Below are positions 7,033-16,701 of a DNA stretch of 25,545 nt, one piece after another; within the stretch, counting starts at the first letter, position 1; each line of letters starts with the position of its first letter. Origin of the DNA: a virus. The DNA is taken from the IMG/VR virus record IMGVR_UViG_3300045999_007416, positions 1 through 25,545 of that record; one strand, 5' to 3'. A program made the translations under genes and the position numbers. A model generated the notes under the pieces. It saw nothing but the letters and a program-made list of their open reading frames with translations. It ran no database searches and was not told the origin of the DNA.

Positions 7033-10000
7033 GTATTTCCTTCGCCGCCACCCCGCAGTCCAAGGAAGCCCAGCAGGCGCGGACTTACACCGACCCCAGC
7101 GCCGGAGCGCCTCCGAGCCGCCGCAGCGGCTACAACGCGCCCTACGTCGATCTGGGCCATTGGAACAAGGTCTTCACCGACCAGAACTACTTCGACTCCA
7201 TCGCCAAGCAGAAAGGCATGACCGAGGGCGCGAAGGTCAGCCTGCATGGCGACGACTACGTCTACCGGCAGGCGATGATCGGCTACTTGGCCGACACCCG
7301 CAAGGTGCCGCTCGACGACATGCGGTCGATCTTCGATGCGGAGAAAGACGGCTTTGCCAAGACGGTTTTGGGCAAGCAGACGGCCAGCGCCCGCGAAATG
7401 TTCGACTGGCAGAAGGGGCAATTTGAGCGCAGCAACGAGAAGAAAGCCGCCGCCGACCAGATCCTGCAAGGCGTCATCCGCCGCAGCTTGGAGGACGCGC
7501 TCTCCGGCGGCGACACGCCCTTTGTCGAAAGCGTCGGCAAGGACATCGATGCCGCCGCGGAAATGTTCGACGACGAGGAAAAGTCCCGCCTGTGGGAAAA
7601 GGCCGAGGAACTCGACATGAAGATCCGCGCCTCGCAGGCCAAGTTTGCGCCGGAGGCCCGCTTCATCTTTGACGCCCTCCAGCAGTCCACCGGACAAAAG
7701 ACCGGCTTCGGAGCGCCCGACATGCGCGAGATGGCCTCCCGCTTTGCCCAGTTGCCCGACAACCAGCGCAAGGCCATCTACGAACTTGCCGGAGGGTTTG
7801 CCCAGATCACCCAGACCAACAAGGGCTTTTGGTATCAGATGGCCGAATCCCTTGGCCGCGGGGCCAGCGACATCGTCGAGCGCGTGCCGCGCAACTTCCG
7901 CGAGCAGACGCTCCGAGGCCAGTTGCGGCTCTTGAATAGCGACCAGCCCGTCTTTCGCGCCACAGGCGTGGCCGGTGCCGAGTTCAGCGCCGCAGGCAGC
8001 ACGCCGGTCTTCGGAGCGACCCAAGGCCAGATGCTGACGCCGGAAGAACGCGAGGAGGCCAAGGCCAAGATCCAGTCCGACCTTGGCGTCTTGAAGGTCG
8101 AGCGCGAACTGCGCGACTTGGCCGAGCGCGTCGTCGATCCCATCAAGACCATTGGCGTCCTGCCGGAGATTATCGAGGAAGGTCTTTACGGTGCCGCCCG
8201 CAGCATCCCTTACACCGCTGTCGCCGCGGTGCCGATTGCAGGCGTTCCCGCCGTGGCCTCCGCGCTGTTCAGCAGCAACTACGACCGCATCATGCTGGAG
8301 TATCCCGACCTTGATCCCGACAAGGCCGCGCTCATTGCCGCCATCTCCGCGCCCATCGAAGCCGGTCTGGAGCGCATGAAGGTCAACACGATCACCGGAC
8401 GCCTGCCCGTCTTTGGCGGTTTAGTCAAACGCCTGCAACACCCCAACCAGCGAAACATCACCCGCATCGCCATCGGTGGGGCCGGAATCGTGGCCGAGCA
8501 AAACGTGCAGGAGATCGTGCAAAACGCCACCTTCCCGTTTGTCCAGACCATCGCCGCGGCGCTCGACGCCGACATGCCCGACTACGACTGGGAGGAGCGC
8601 CTCGCCGGTATGCCGCGGGAACTGGCGGTGCAATTCGTCGCCCTCCTTCCGCTTTCCCTTATGGGTGTGGGCGCACTGTCCTACCGCGAAATCAGCCGCG
8701 GCGAGAACTACCTCAAGAGCAAGGCCGACTTGGAGAAGGCCGGATACAACGAGGAGCAGATCGACCGCATCACCGGAGCCGAGAGCGCCGAAGCCGCCCA
8801 AGCCGCGCTGGTCGAGGAACACGCCAAGCGCGACCCCAAGCTGGTCAAAGCCGCCGCCCAGCGCATCGTGGACGAGTCCATCGCCCTGCGCGAGAAGGCC
8901 AATCCCGCCGCGTTGCCGCGTCTGGAGAAACAGGGGGCCGACTACGTTGTCCTCTCGCCGGAGGGCAAGGAATTGGCCCGCACGACCGACCAGACCGCCG
9001 CGGAGCAGGCACTGGTTTCCGCCCGCCGCGAGACGGTTCAGCGCGAAATGCGCGACGTCCATACCGGCATCAACGAAGCTGTCGCCTTTATTCAGAAAGT
9101 CAACGAGGCCCGCCAGCGCGGGGAGGACATTGCCGAGGTCATCCGCGAGGAAGCGCCGCGCACGCTGCTCACCGACTACGAGGCCAACCCGACGCAAGAA
9201 AACCTCGACCGACTCTTTGAAACTGTCCGCGCCTTCGGGCAGGACATCAACGAACCCGCCGAACTGGCCAACTTCCCCGTCACCGGCAGCAACCAAGGCG
9301 CACTGCGCGAGGGCATCTGGCGCTCCATCATCCGCATCAATGAGGGCGCGGACGGCACCATCGTCATGCGCGAGTTCGCCCAAGACAACCTCAAGCGGGC
9401 CATTTCCGAGGGGCGCACCACGATGGACTTCGTCCGTCAGCAACTTAACGACATCCTGCCGCAGATCGATAGCGACCGCATCCAGCGCCGCCTTCGCACC
9501 GAGACAGATACCGACGTCATCGAAGCCTTCTCCGACGTCGCCTTGGCTTACTTCCGCGGCCAGATCCGCGAGGAGCAAATCCCCGCGGGCTTGCGCGGCA
9601 TCATGCGCCGGTTGGCCATCTTCACCCGCGACATCTTCCGCCGCGCCTACAACCTCGCCCGCCTCCGCGCCGAGGGGAAACTCGACCGCGACTTTGAGGC
9701 ACTTTTGGCCGAAGCGGTGGGCGTTGACCAGCAGGCACTGGTAGACCGCTCCCGCGAAAAGACCGCGCAGGAGGTTGCGCCGGAGATGGCGAATTATTCG
9801 ATTGGCGTCACTTCACAGCAAGACGCCGACTACCTCGCAGCAGTCGAGCGCGGCGACATGGAGACGGCGCAGCGGATAGTGGATGAGGCGGCGCAACAAG
9901 CTGGAGATATTCGCCTCATTCAAGCGATTGCCGGTGACATCGAAGAGGTTCTTGGCGAAGGCACAAATGCCGAATCTATTGCGGTCATCAAGCAGACAAT

Positions 10001-13000
10001 TGACGACGTTCTGCGCTTTTTGAACGCGCCTCAAATTGTGGCGTCCATTAACACAGACGACAAAACGTCTGCCAGCGGAGAAGTGTTTTCCGTCTACGAA
10101 GAAAGCACAACAGACGACAGAGCAGAGCGGGTCACGCCGCGTTCCTCTATTGCGTTCAATAACTATTTGCTTCGGTTTCCGCCGCACGACGTCTCCAAAG
10201 TCTTGGACTCATGGGCCACTGATATCGGAACGCTGGAAGGCGGTGGTCTTCGCGGATTGGTTGCCCACGAAATGGCGCACGTTGTGCATAATTATTTGCG
10301 GACGGGAAGAACCGACGAGGCCAAAGAAAAGCTGTGGTCTGCAATTAAGGAACTGTCTCAAGGCCCAGCGGTATCTCAATACGCCAGCACCAGTCCGTCG
10401 GAGTTTTTGGCAGAGCAGTTTGCGAGCGAGTTTCTCAATCAAACAATTGGCCCAGCGACCAGATTGTTTCTTGACGAGTTACAAGCCGCCCCTCCTGTCA
10501 AGTCGTCTGCGCCCGTAACCCGCGACTCCCAAGGCAACGTCATCCCGCTCTCGCAGCGTTTCGATGCGACGACGGCGGATATCAACTACTCCATCGTCCG
10601 CTCCGTCGATCACTACAGGAACGACACGCGCTTCGACAAGTTGGTCAAGGACGGACGAGTGTTCACTGGAGTGGACGTCAACGACTTTACCGACATGCAC
10701 ATCCTGCTGCACTCGCCGGATAACGCCTTTGCTGGAACGATCCAGTTAACCGACGGCGGCGAGATCAAAGGCAAGGGTGGCGTCTACTATCCGGCGCTCT
10801 ATGCCGACAAAAACTACTTCTGGGCGTCCACCGAAGCAATGGTCATGCGGACGGCCAACCACCTCAACGAGATCGGGGCGAAGAACGGCGGCAGGATTCT
10901 CATGGGCCTTGTCTCCGCGCCGGTCGAGAAGCTGTTCTCCTCGACATCGATGGCCACGGGCGTCGTCAAGTTTCTTAACGCGCTGACCACGGACTCCAAG
11001 GCGGGTCTACTTAAAAGCGAACTTAACGCCATGCTGGTCGCCGCCAGCAAGGTGGAGGTCATCGTCCCGACCAAGACCAAGGAGACAAAGAAGACCTTCC
11101 GCACCAAACTCAAAGCCAGCGACAGCTACGCGACAAACTTTGCCAAGATCGACGCACTGCTGGAACCGACCGGCTCCATCTTCCAAGTCCGCAAAGCGTT
11201 TGTGGAATCGCTGGCCGAGCAGATCGCCAAGCACCTCAACGCCAAGCCGGAGAGCGCCAAGTATGTCGCGGGCATTCTGGCCAACGCCGAGAACAAGCAC
11301 GCGAAGAACACCATCAAGCGCGGCACGCTATCCAAGGCGTCCGTTTTGCAAGGGCTGGGCAACATGCTCACCGAGCCATTCCTGCGCGACTTTCAAGAGC
11401 ATGGCAGCGGCAAGATTTACGCCATCGTCGAAGTTCAAGGCGAGGTCAAGGGCATCGCTACAACGGAGCATGAATCATATCCGGCGACCATCGTGCCGGT
11501 AGACAAAAAGTCCAAGGTCAAGCTGCACGTTCTGAAAGAAGCGGTCGATTGGCAGGACGTCGTCGGCAAGGAGACGGGCCAATACGCCACGCCGCAGGAG
11601 CGCCTCAACTTGCTGCCTACCTCCGGCATGTCCTCCACCTCGCTCAAGGTGCTGGGCGTCAAAGCGGGCAGTAGCGCGAATTTGCTAAACTACTCCATCT
11701 CCACCCAACGCGAAATTGACCGCGTGCAGGCGGCGATGGATCGTCTCGCCCGCAGTCCTCTCGACTCGCTGGGCTACACCGAAAAGATCCGCGAGCGGTT
11801 CGCGCAGATCATGGCCGAGAACATGGCCGAGTTGCAGGCCATGCAGCAAGGTGGGGTAGCCGAGCGCACCGTTCTCGACGAAGAAGGAAACCCCATCGGC
11901 CCGCAACCGGATGCCGCAAAGACCAAGGCGACCGGAGCCGAGATGCGCCGCACCAAGTTTTTGCAGGCGCTGGGCGAACTCGACGGCCTGCTTTCGGTGC
12001 TACCGCCGCAAGTCGCCGCCAAGGTGGGCGGATATACGGTGCTGACCAACATCGGCACCGGAGACAGGGCGCTTTCCAACTTCTTCATCAAGCGTCTGGA
12101 GATGATCGACAAGGAACTGGAACGCTATCTCAAAGACCGCTACACCACGGCGCTCAAAGAGCTATTTAAGCGGGCGAAGCCGAAGCGTGACGACGCGGGC
12201 AAGGTTCCCAAGGGCAAGCTGGGCGGGGGAGTTCACACGCTGTTTGAGCGTTTGGAGGAGGCCGTCGAAATGTCGTCGGTCGAGATCGACGGCGAGATTG
12301 CCAGCTTGGAGCAGCAGATCGCATCCGGCGAACTGGAGCCGGAGCAGGAAGCGGCCAGCATTTTGCTCTCCGACTCACTGCCGCTGTTTGGCGAGTGGAA
12401 GACCGCGGACGCTTCACGCATGGCGCAGGCCGTCCAGATGGGCTACGACATTTACCGCATCGCCTACAAAAAGCAGCAGGCCAAGGCGCTGCTCCGCAAG
12501 AATGTTCGCGACCAAGAACGCATTGACGGCAAGGAAGCCTCCGGTGCGCCAGACGACACCGCGCCGGTTCGCCAGCAAAACAAAAACGAGGCCGAACAAC
12601 TAAAGTCCAAGACCAAGGGCATTGTTACCAATCTGTTGAGCTTCGACCAGTTGATGTCTCTGGTTTTCGGGCGAGACAGCGCGTTCACCAAGAAATGGGT
12701 CAACTGGCAGCGCAAGTCCGACAATGCCAAGGACGACGAGTTCAACGCGGTCTACGATCAGTGGTCAAAGTTTCTTGCCACGCTGACCAAGCACGAAAAG
12801 CCCTACAGCATGAAGGCGACCTACGCGGGGCAAGACTTGGCGTTTTCGATAGGCGAGCCAAAGCACAAAATTAAACACACCAACGTGTTTGGCGAAAAAG
12901 TGGAGTTTGAGTTTAGCCAAGCCGACCTTCTCGACATCACCATGATGTGGATGCAGCCCAAAGGGCGGGCGCACATGATCGGCAGGCTCGACGACTACGG

Positions 13001-14606
13001 TGATCCGATTAGCGATTGGAGCTACGATCAGACTTTTGTCAACAAGGCCGAAGCCCTGCTCACCGACGAGGCCAAAGCCATCCGCGACTTTTTGCTCAAC
13101 GACTACGCCGAGCAATGGAGCGAACTCAATGAGGTCTTTGTCAAACTCAACGACATCAATCTGCCGCAGGAGCAATTCTACTCGCCGCTGTCGGTCAACC
13201 CCGTTCAGACGACGCAGAACCAAACCGTCGATCCGTTGACCGGATTCGCTGTCGCCGTCCCAAACCGCACGCCGCCATCACTGCGCTCCCGCGGTGCCGC
13301 CGTGGCCGAGCCGGTCTTCAGCAACGCCATCAACAAGTGGTTCGCGCACCGCCTGCAAATGGCTCACTGGAAAGCGTATGCCGAGTTCAACAACGAGGCG
13401 CTGTCGGTGCTGGGCCACCGCAACGTCCGCAACGCCATCGAAGCCAAGGTGGGGCAGGCCGGTCTGACCTCGCTCCAGCACTATCTGACTTACTTCCAGC
13501 AGGGCGGCAACCGCGCCGCGGACGCCAACTTGGAACTAACCAAGGCGCTGCGCGGAATCTTGGGCCGCGCCATCACGATGTCGCTGTTTGGTCGCATTGG
13601 CACCGTTCTTATCCAGTTTACCCAGCTTGGCGCTGCCGCGGCGAAAATGCCCTTGCACGCCTATCTGCGCCGGTTTTCCAAGCTGATGACCGGACAGATG
13701 GGCTGGGGCGAGGCGCTCAAGTCGCCCTACATCCAGCGCCGCATCGCGCAGATGCCTCCGCAAGTCCAAGTGGGAATGGCCGGATTGCAGGCCAACAAGC
13801 CCAGCCAGATCCGCGAAGCCGCCCGCAGGGTGGGCTGGCTCTTGAGCGGCAACGACGGTCTGTCCACCGCGGGAACCTACGCGATGGTCTACGACTACCA
13901 ACTGGAGCAGATGAAAAAAGCGGGCATGACCGGCGCACAGGCCGAAGCCGCCGCCCGCGAAGAGGCCGAACGAACAACCGACGAGATCGCCCAGCCAACC
14001 AGAGCCGGTGCCAGATCCTCTTTTGAGTTAAGCCAAACCAGCCCGCTCCAGACCGTCGCGTGGGCGTTTGCTTCCGAGCCGCGCAAAAATGTGGCGCTCC
14101 TTGCCTACTTGCAGCGGGCCAAGCGACCACTGTCCGAAAAAAGCCGCGCCATGCTCTACGTCTTTATCATCAACGGCGTCTTCGCCGCGCTAATGCGGAC
14201 AATGCTCCGCGACCTTCGCGACGACGAGGATGATGAAATCTTTGACTGGGACGACACATGGAACCCCAAGCGCCTTGCCCTTATGGTGATGACTGAACCG
14301 CTCTACGGTGTGCCAGTATTGGGCGAAATGGCCGAGGAAGCCATCTTCCGCGCCTTCCGCGAGTATCGCCCAGAGGGTTCGCTTTACAGCGTGGCCGACC
14401 CCGCCTTCAGCTTGTCTCGCGTGCCGGAGCATTTCAGCAACTTGCTGGAGGGTGAGGTTGACGGGCGGCGTTTGGTCAAGGACATCAACAACATCCTGCG
14501 CGGATTCGGCTACGCCTTCCCGACCGCAGCCGGTGCCGCGGCGCTCTCCAATCTTGGCAAGGAAGTGTACGAGATGGCCGACACCCTCTTTGGTGACGAC
14601 GAATAA
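7029..14606 (+). CDS. Giant ejection/polyvalent protein with zinc metalloprotease module
   Basis: At 2525 aa this is nearly twice the size of T7 gp16 (about 1318 aa), and it sits in the gp16 position. Visible parts are: hydrophobic segments near residues 392-413, 532-552, 2182-2200 and 2372-2392; long helical regions; a zincin-type module around residues 920-1160 with H1080-E-M-A-H1084 and a possible Glu ligand at E1125 or E1129 in S-E-F-L-A-E-Q-F-A; and three N-Y-S-I junctions at residues 922, 1186 and 1554. The block G-N-V-I-P-L-S-Q-R-F before the second junction resembles linkers common in large phage polyvalent proteins. Residues 1190-1550 are a domain I do not recognise. The likely role is DNA ejection, with extra enzymatic domains entering the host. 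Confidence 0.8.
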   Translation: MSISFAATPQSKEAQQARTYTDPSAGAPPSRRSGYNAPYVDLGHWNKVFTDQNYFDSIAKQKGMTEGAKVSLHGDDYVYRQAMIGYLADTRKVPLDDMRSIFDAEKDGFAKTVLGKQTASAREMFDWQKGQFERSNEKKAAADQILQGVIRRSLEDALSGGDTPFVESVGKDIDAAAEMFDDEEKSRLWEKAEELDMKIRASQAKFAPEARFIFDALQQSTGQKTGFGAPDMREMASRFAQLPDNQRKAIYELAGGFAQITQTNKGFWYQMAESLGRGASDIVERVPRNFREQTLRGQLRLLNSDQPVFRATGVAGAEFSAAGSTPVFGATQGQMLTPEEREEAKAKIQSDLGVLKVERELRDLAERVVDPIKTIGVLPEIIEEGLYGAARSIPYTAVAAVPIAGVPAVASALFSSNYDRIMLEYPDLDPDKAALIAAISAPIEAGLERMKVNTITGRLPVFGGLVKRLQHPNQRNITRIAIGGAGIVAEQNVQEIVQNATFPFVQTIAAALDADMPDYDWEERLAGMPRELAVQFVALLPLSLMGVGALSYREISRGENYLKSKADLEKAGYNEEQIDRITGAESAEAAQAALVEEHAKRDPKLVKAAAQRIVDESIALREKANPAALPRLEKQGADYVVLSPEGKELARTTDQTAAEQALVSARRETVQREMRDVHTGINEAVAFIQKVNEARQRGEDIAEVIREEAPRTLLTDYEANPTQENLDRLFETVRAFGQDINEPAELANFPVTGSNQGALREGIWRSIIRINEGADGTIVMREFAQDNLKRAISEGRTTMDFVRQQLNDILPQIDSDRIQRRLRTETDTDVIEAFSDVALAYFRGQIREEQIPAGLRGIMRRLAIFTRDIFRRAYNLARLRAEGKLDRDFEALLAEAVGVDQQALVDRSREKTAQEVAPEMANYSIGVTSQQDADYLAAVERGDMETAQRIVDEAAQQAGDIRLIQAIAGDIEEVLGEGTNAESIAVIKQTIDDVLRFLNAPQIVASINTDDKTSASGEVFSVYEESTTDDRAERVTPRSSIAFNNYLLRFPPHDVSKVLDSWATDIGTLEGGGLRGLVAHEMAHVVHNYLRTGRTDEAKEKLWSAIKELSQGPAVSQYASTSPSEFLAEQFASEFLNQTIGPATRLFLDELQAAPPVKSSAPVTRDSQGNVIPLSQRFDATTADINYSIVRSVDHYRNDTRFDKLVKDGRVFTGVDVNDFTDMHILLHSPDNAFAGTIQLTDGGEIKGKGGVYYPALYADKNYFWASTEAMVMRTANHLNEIGAKNGGRILMGLVSAPVEKLFSSTSMATGVVKFLNALTTDSKAGLLKSELNAMLVAASKVEVIVPTKTKETKKTFRTKLKASDSYATNFAKIDALLEPTGSIFQVRKAFVESLAEQIAKHLNAKPESAKYVAGILANAENKHAKNTIKRGTLSKASVLQGLGNMLTEPFLRDFQEHGSGKIYAIVEVQGEVKGIATTEHESYPATIVPVDKKSKVKLHVLKEAVDWQDVVGKETGQYATPQERLNLLPTSGMSSTSLKVLGVKAGSSANLLNYSISTQREIDRVQAAMDRLARSPLDSLGYTEKIRERFAQIMAENMAELQAMQQGGVAERTVLDEEGNPIGPQPDAAKTKATGAEMRRTKFLQALGELDGLLSVLPPQVAAKVGGYTVLTNIGTGDRALSNFFIKRLEMIDKELERYLKDRYTTALKELFKRAKPKRDDAGKVPKGKLGGGVHTLFERLEEAVEMSSVEIDGEIASLEQQIASGELEPEQEAASILLSDSLPLFGEWKTADASRMAQAVQMGYDIYRIAYKKQQAKALLRKNVRDQERIDGKEASGAPDDTAPVRQQNKNEAEQLKSKTKGIVTNLLSFDQLMSLVFGRDSAFTKKWVNWQRKSDNAKDDEFNAVYDQWSKFLATLTKHEKPYSMKATYAGQDLAFSIGEPKHKIKHTNVFGEKVEFEFSQADLLDITMMWMQPKGRAHMIGRLDDYGDPISDWSYDQTFVNKAEALLTDEAKAIRDFLLNDYAEQWSELNEVFVKLNDINLPQEQFYSPLSVNPVQTTQNQTVDPLTGFAVAVPNRTPPSLRSRGAAVAEPVFSNAINKWFAHRLQMAHWKAYAEFNNEALSVLGHRNVRNAIEAKVGQAGLTSLQHYLTYFQQGGNRAADANLELTKALRGILGRAITMSLFGRIGTVLIQFTQLGAAAAKMPLHAYLRRFSKLMTGQMGWGEALKSPYIQRRIAQMPPQVQVGMAGLQANKPSQIREAARRVGWLLSGNDGLSTAGTYAMVYDYQLEQMKKAGMTGAQAEAAAREEAERTTDEIAQPTRAGARSSFELSQTSPLQTVAWAFASEPRKNVALLAYLQRAKRPLSEKSRAMLYVFIINGVFAALMRTMLRDLRDDEDDEIFDWDDTWNPKRLALMVMTEPLYGVPVLGEMAEEAIFRAFREYRPEGSLYSVADPAFSLSRVPEHFSNLLEGEVDGRRLVKDINNILRGFGYAFPTAAGAAALSNLGKEVYEMADTLFGDDE
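8418..8429 (+). repeat. Copy 2 of GGTTTAGTCAAA word (inside a gene)
   Basis: An exact 12-bp copy of the word, here within the giant ejection gene and read as Gly-Leu-Val-Lys with a TTA leucine codon, which is uncommon among its neighbours. It is the only copy of the four that is not beside a start codon, so it could be coincidental. Confidence 0.5.
9785..10505 (+). other. Lower-GC cassette carrying the metalloprotease module
   Basis: Within the 2525-aa gene this stretch is visibly less GC-rich than the sequence on either side. It uses codons ending in A or T far more often (AAT, TAT, TTG, GAA, ACA). It begins at the first N-Y-S-I junction and ends near the linker before the second, so the composition boundaries match domain boundaries. 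This suggests a module acquired more recently than the rest of the gene. The boundaries are estimated by eye. Confidence 0.55.
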
Positions 14607-14631
14607 ACTATTGCGCCACCATGACCACGAA

Positions 14632-14647
14632 GGTTTAGTCAAATCAC
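14632..14647 (+). repeat. Copy 3 of GGTTTAGTCAAA word (16-bp form)
   Basis: Reads GGTTTAGTCAAATCAC and is the 16-bp inverted partner of 3707-3722. It lies in the 45-nt gap between the giant ejection gene and the first tail fibre gene, ending 4 nt before the ATG at 14652. No Shine-Dalgarno is seen at the usual distance from that ATG, so the word occupies the place where one would be. Confidence 0.7.
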
Positions 14648-14651
14648 TAAC

Positions 14652-16010
14652 ATGGCCGTTCAGTCCGACACATCTTCCATTAGCTACACCGGCAATAACT
14701 CGACCTCTACGAGTTACGCCGTCCCGTTCGTGTTTTTGGAGAACAGCCACCTTTCGGCGTTTTCCAAGGTGACGGAAACCGGCGTGGAAACCCTTGTCAC
14801 GCTGACCAACCACACCGGAGCCGGAGATGTCAACGGCGGCACTGTCCGCACCGCGGTTGCTGTTCCCGCAACATCCACGCTGACCATTTACCGCACCGTT
14901 CCAGCGACCCAAACGACCACCTACCAAGAGGGCGGCGACTTTCCCGCGGCGTCCCATGAGCGGGCGCTGGATAAGCTGACTTTTCTTGCCCAGCAAAACA
15001 AACGCGCCGCAGACCGCAGCTTCCGCGTGACCGAGGGCAGCGGCGTCAAAAACGAAGTTGTCGCCGTCCCTAACACGCTTTTGGGCCTTGATGCCGCCAA
15101 CCAACCCAAAGCGCTGACCGTCGATCAAGTCAAAAGCCTGCTGTCGATAACCGGCGTTACGCTTGACGTCGATGCAGGCATGAAGACCTTTGCCGACGCC
15201 GGAGAGCGTTCGCTCGCAGTACCAGACTTTACTGGTCAGCTTGGCACCCAGCGCGACACCAACGACATCTACATTTCAACAGGAACCGCCGCGGGCAACT
15301 GGTCGCTGGTGGACGAAAATATGTCGTTGGCGGATTTCTCCTCCGGCTTTTTTACCGCGGACGCAACGGGCCGCGGAAAGTTTGGCAGCGGGTTCGTTAA
15401 TGAGTCGCTCATTGAAAACAGCGCGGTCACCAACGCAAAAATTGCCAGCGGCGTCGATGCATCCAAGTTGACAACCGGAACGCTTCCGATTGCGCGAATT
15501 GCCGACGGGTCAGTCACTCCGGCAAAACTGTCTCAACCATTCACGCTTGTAACCGCGGTTGGAGCCGGAAGCGGCACCGCAATCGATTTCACCGGCATAC
15601 CGTCTTGGGTGCGGAGGATTACGGTAATGTTTCAAGCGGTCAGCACAAGCGGCACCTCGCGCAAGCAAGTGCAATTTGGAACAAGCGCAGGGTTTGTCGC
15701 GACTGGTTATTCCGGCGGACTTGCAACTACGGCATCAACAACAGTAGCCGGAACAAGCAGCACAACGGGCATTGCCCTTGGAGCAAGCAACGTGGCTGCT
15801 GACGTTATCAGCGGAATTATGACAATCAGATTGTGTAACACAAACGCATGGGTTGCTTCATTTGTTGGCGGATCATCGTCGGGCAACTTTATGAACTACT
15901 CCGGTGGCTCTATTACATTATCCGGCACACTTGATCGCATACGAGTAACGACAGAAAACGGAAGCGACACCTTTGACTCTGGAGTGATTAACATCAGTTA
16001 CGAGGGCTAA
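14652..16010 (+). CDS. Tail fibre with T7 gp17-like N-terminal domain
   Basis: A 452-aa protein. Residues 1 to about 130 follow the T7-type fibre attachment domain: an early S-Y-T-G-N block, then V-P-F-V-F-L, L-T-I-Y-R-T near 80, T-T-T-Y-Q-E-G-G-D-F-P-A, and E-R-A-L-D-K-L-T. This domain docks the fibre on the nozzle. A middle region (about 180-290) is Ala/Thr/Ser-rich and probably a trimeric shaft. Residues from about 295 to the end are Gly/Ser/Thr-rich and probably receptor binding; the DNA there is lower in GC (from about 15540), as is common for exchanged fibre tips. The start is ATG 14652, after the repeated word. Confidence 0.85.
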   Translation: MAVQSDTSSISYTGNNSTSTSYAVPFVFLENSHLSAFSKVTETGVETLVTLTNHTGAGDVNGGTVRTAVAVPATSTLTIYRTVPATQTTTYQEGGDFPAASHERALDKLTFLAQQNKRAADRSFRVTEGSGVKNEVVAVPNTLLGLDAANQPKALTVDQVKSLLSITGVTLDVDAGMKTFADAGERSLAVPDFTGQLGTQRDTNDIYISTGTAAGNWSLVDENMSLADFSSGFFTADATGRGKFGSGFVNESLIENSAVTNAKIASGVDASKLTTGTLPIARIADGSVTPAKLSQPFTLVTAVGAGSGTAIDFTGIPSWVRRITVMFQAVSTSGTSRKQVQFGTSAGFVATGYSGGLATTASTTVAGTSSTTGIALGASNVAADVISGIMTIRLCNTNAWVASFVGGSSSGNFMNYSGGSITLSGTLDRIRVTTENGSDTFDSGVINISYEG

Positions 16011-16012
16011 TT

Positions 16013-16369
16013 ATGAACCGCATCGAAGTCAACGTCATCACCGGAGAGCAACAAGTTATTCCGCTCACGCCGGAGGAAATCGCGGAAATCGAAAGCCGTC
16101 CGCAGCCGGAGGTTTCTGTGGTCAATCCGCTTGATCTCGCGGAAGCCCACATCGCGTCCCACTTCAGCACCGCCCGCCTGTTGCAAATGAAGGACTGGCG
16201 CGACACGTTTCCAGAGGAAGACGCGCCCATGCTGGAAGCGGTCTACGATTGGCTCAACGGCATCACGATTGCCGCAGCACAAGGTCAGACGACATTTGCC
16301 GCGCCGCCGCACACGTTTGAAGAACTCGTCGCGGAGGCCATGTTCATTCTTGGAGTGGAGCAGCCATGA
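16013..16369 (+). CDS. Small fibre-associated protein, possible assembly chaperone
   Basis: A 118-aa acidic protein. The opening (E-V-N-V-I-T-G-E, then L-T-P-E-E-I-A-E-I) and the W-R-D-T-F-P-E-E motif in the middle resemble small genes that commonly follow tail fibre genes in temperate phages and are thought to help fibre assembly. It begins 2 nt after the fibre stop and overlaps the next gene by ATGA. No catalytic residues or membrane segments are visible. The function is inferred from position and weak motif likeness. Confidence 0.6.
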   Translation: MNRIEVNVITGEQQVIPLTPEEIAEIESRPQPEVSVVNPLDLAEAHIASHFSTARLLQMKDWRDTFPEEDAPMLEAVYDWLNGITIAAAQGQTTFAAPPHTFEELVAEAMFILGVEQP

Positions 16370-16701
16370 TCTTGGAACTCAAAACCAGCGCCGCCATGCT
16401 CACAGCCGGAACATTCGGCGTGTTTGCTACCGCCGCGCCGGTCATGGAGTCCTTCGGCTGGCTTCGCACTGTGGCCGAACTGGGCAGCTTTGGGCTGGTC
16501 GCGTTCAGCGCCATCATGCTGCTGGTCAAGGTCGCTCCGGCTTTCATTAACCACTTGGACAAGGCGCGTGATTCTTTCCTTGTCGAACTTTCCAAAGAGC
16601 GCGAGCAGCGCCACGCGAACGCGGAGAAACTCAACCAGTCGCTGCACCAGATCGATCAGTCGATCCGCGATGTCCATCACACTTTGAAGGGGGTCAAGTA
16701 A
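16366..16701 (+). CDS. Membrane protein with C-terminal coiled coil (holin- or spanin-like)
   Basis: A 111-aa protein. A weakly hydrophobic N-terminal stretch (about 8-28) is followed by a clear transmembrane segment (about 38-56), then a charged helix to the end with E-L-S-K-E-R-E-Q-R and regularly spaced Leu and Ile, typical of a coiled coil. Phage proteins of this shape include holins and inner-membrane spanin partners. It lies in the fibre region, about 2.3 kb from the endolysin, so either role is possible, as is a structural role. It starts within the ATGA overlap with the previous gene. Confidence 0.6.
   Translation: MILELKTSAAMLTAGTFGVFATAAPVMESFGWLRTVAELGSFGLVAFSAIMLLVKVAPAFINHLDKARDSFLVELSKEREQRHANAEKLNQSLHQIDQSIRDVHHTLKGVK

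Noticed and set aside
6957-8024. 355-aa open frame on the minus strand
   Set aside because: Antisense to the end of the transglycosylase gene and the start of the giant gene; composition is typical of a shadow frame.
8421-9578. 385-aa open frame on the minus strand
   Set aside because: Antisense shadow inside the 2525-aa gene, with low-complexity Gly/Val/Leu/Asp composition and no motif.
14142-14208. Hydrophobic segment as a separate holin gene
   Set aside because: It is inside the continuous 2525-aa frame with no start signal or boundary, so it belongs to the ejection protein.
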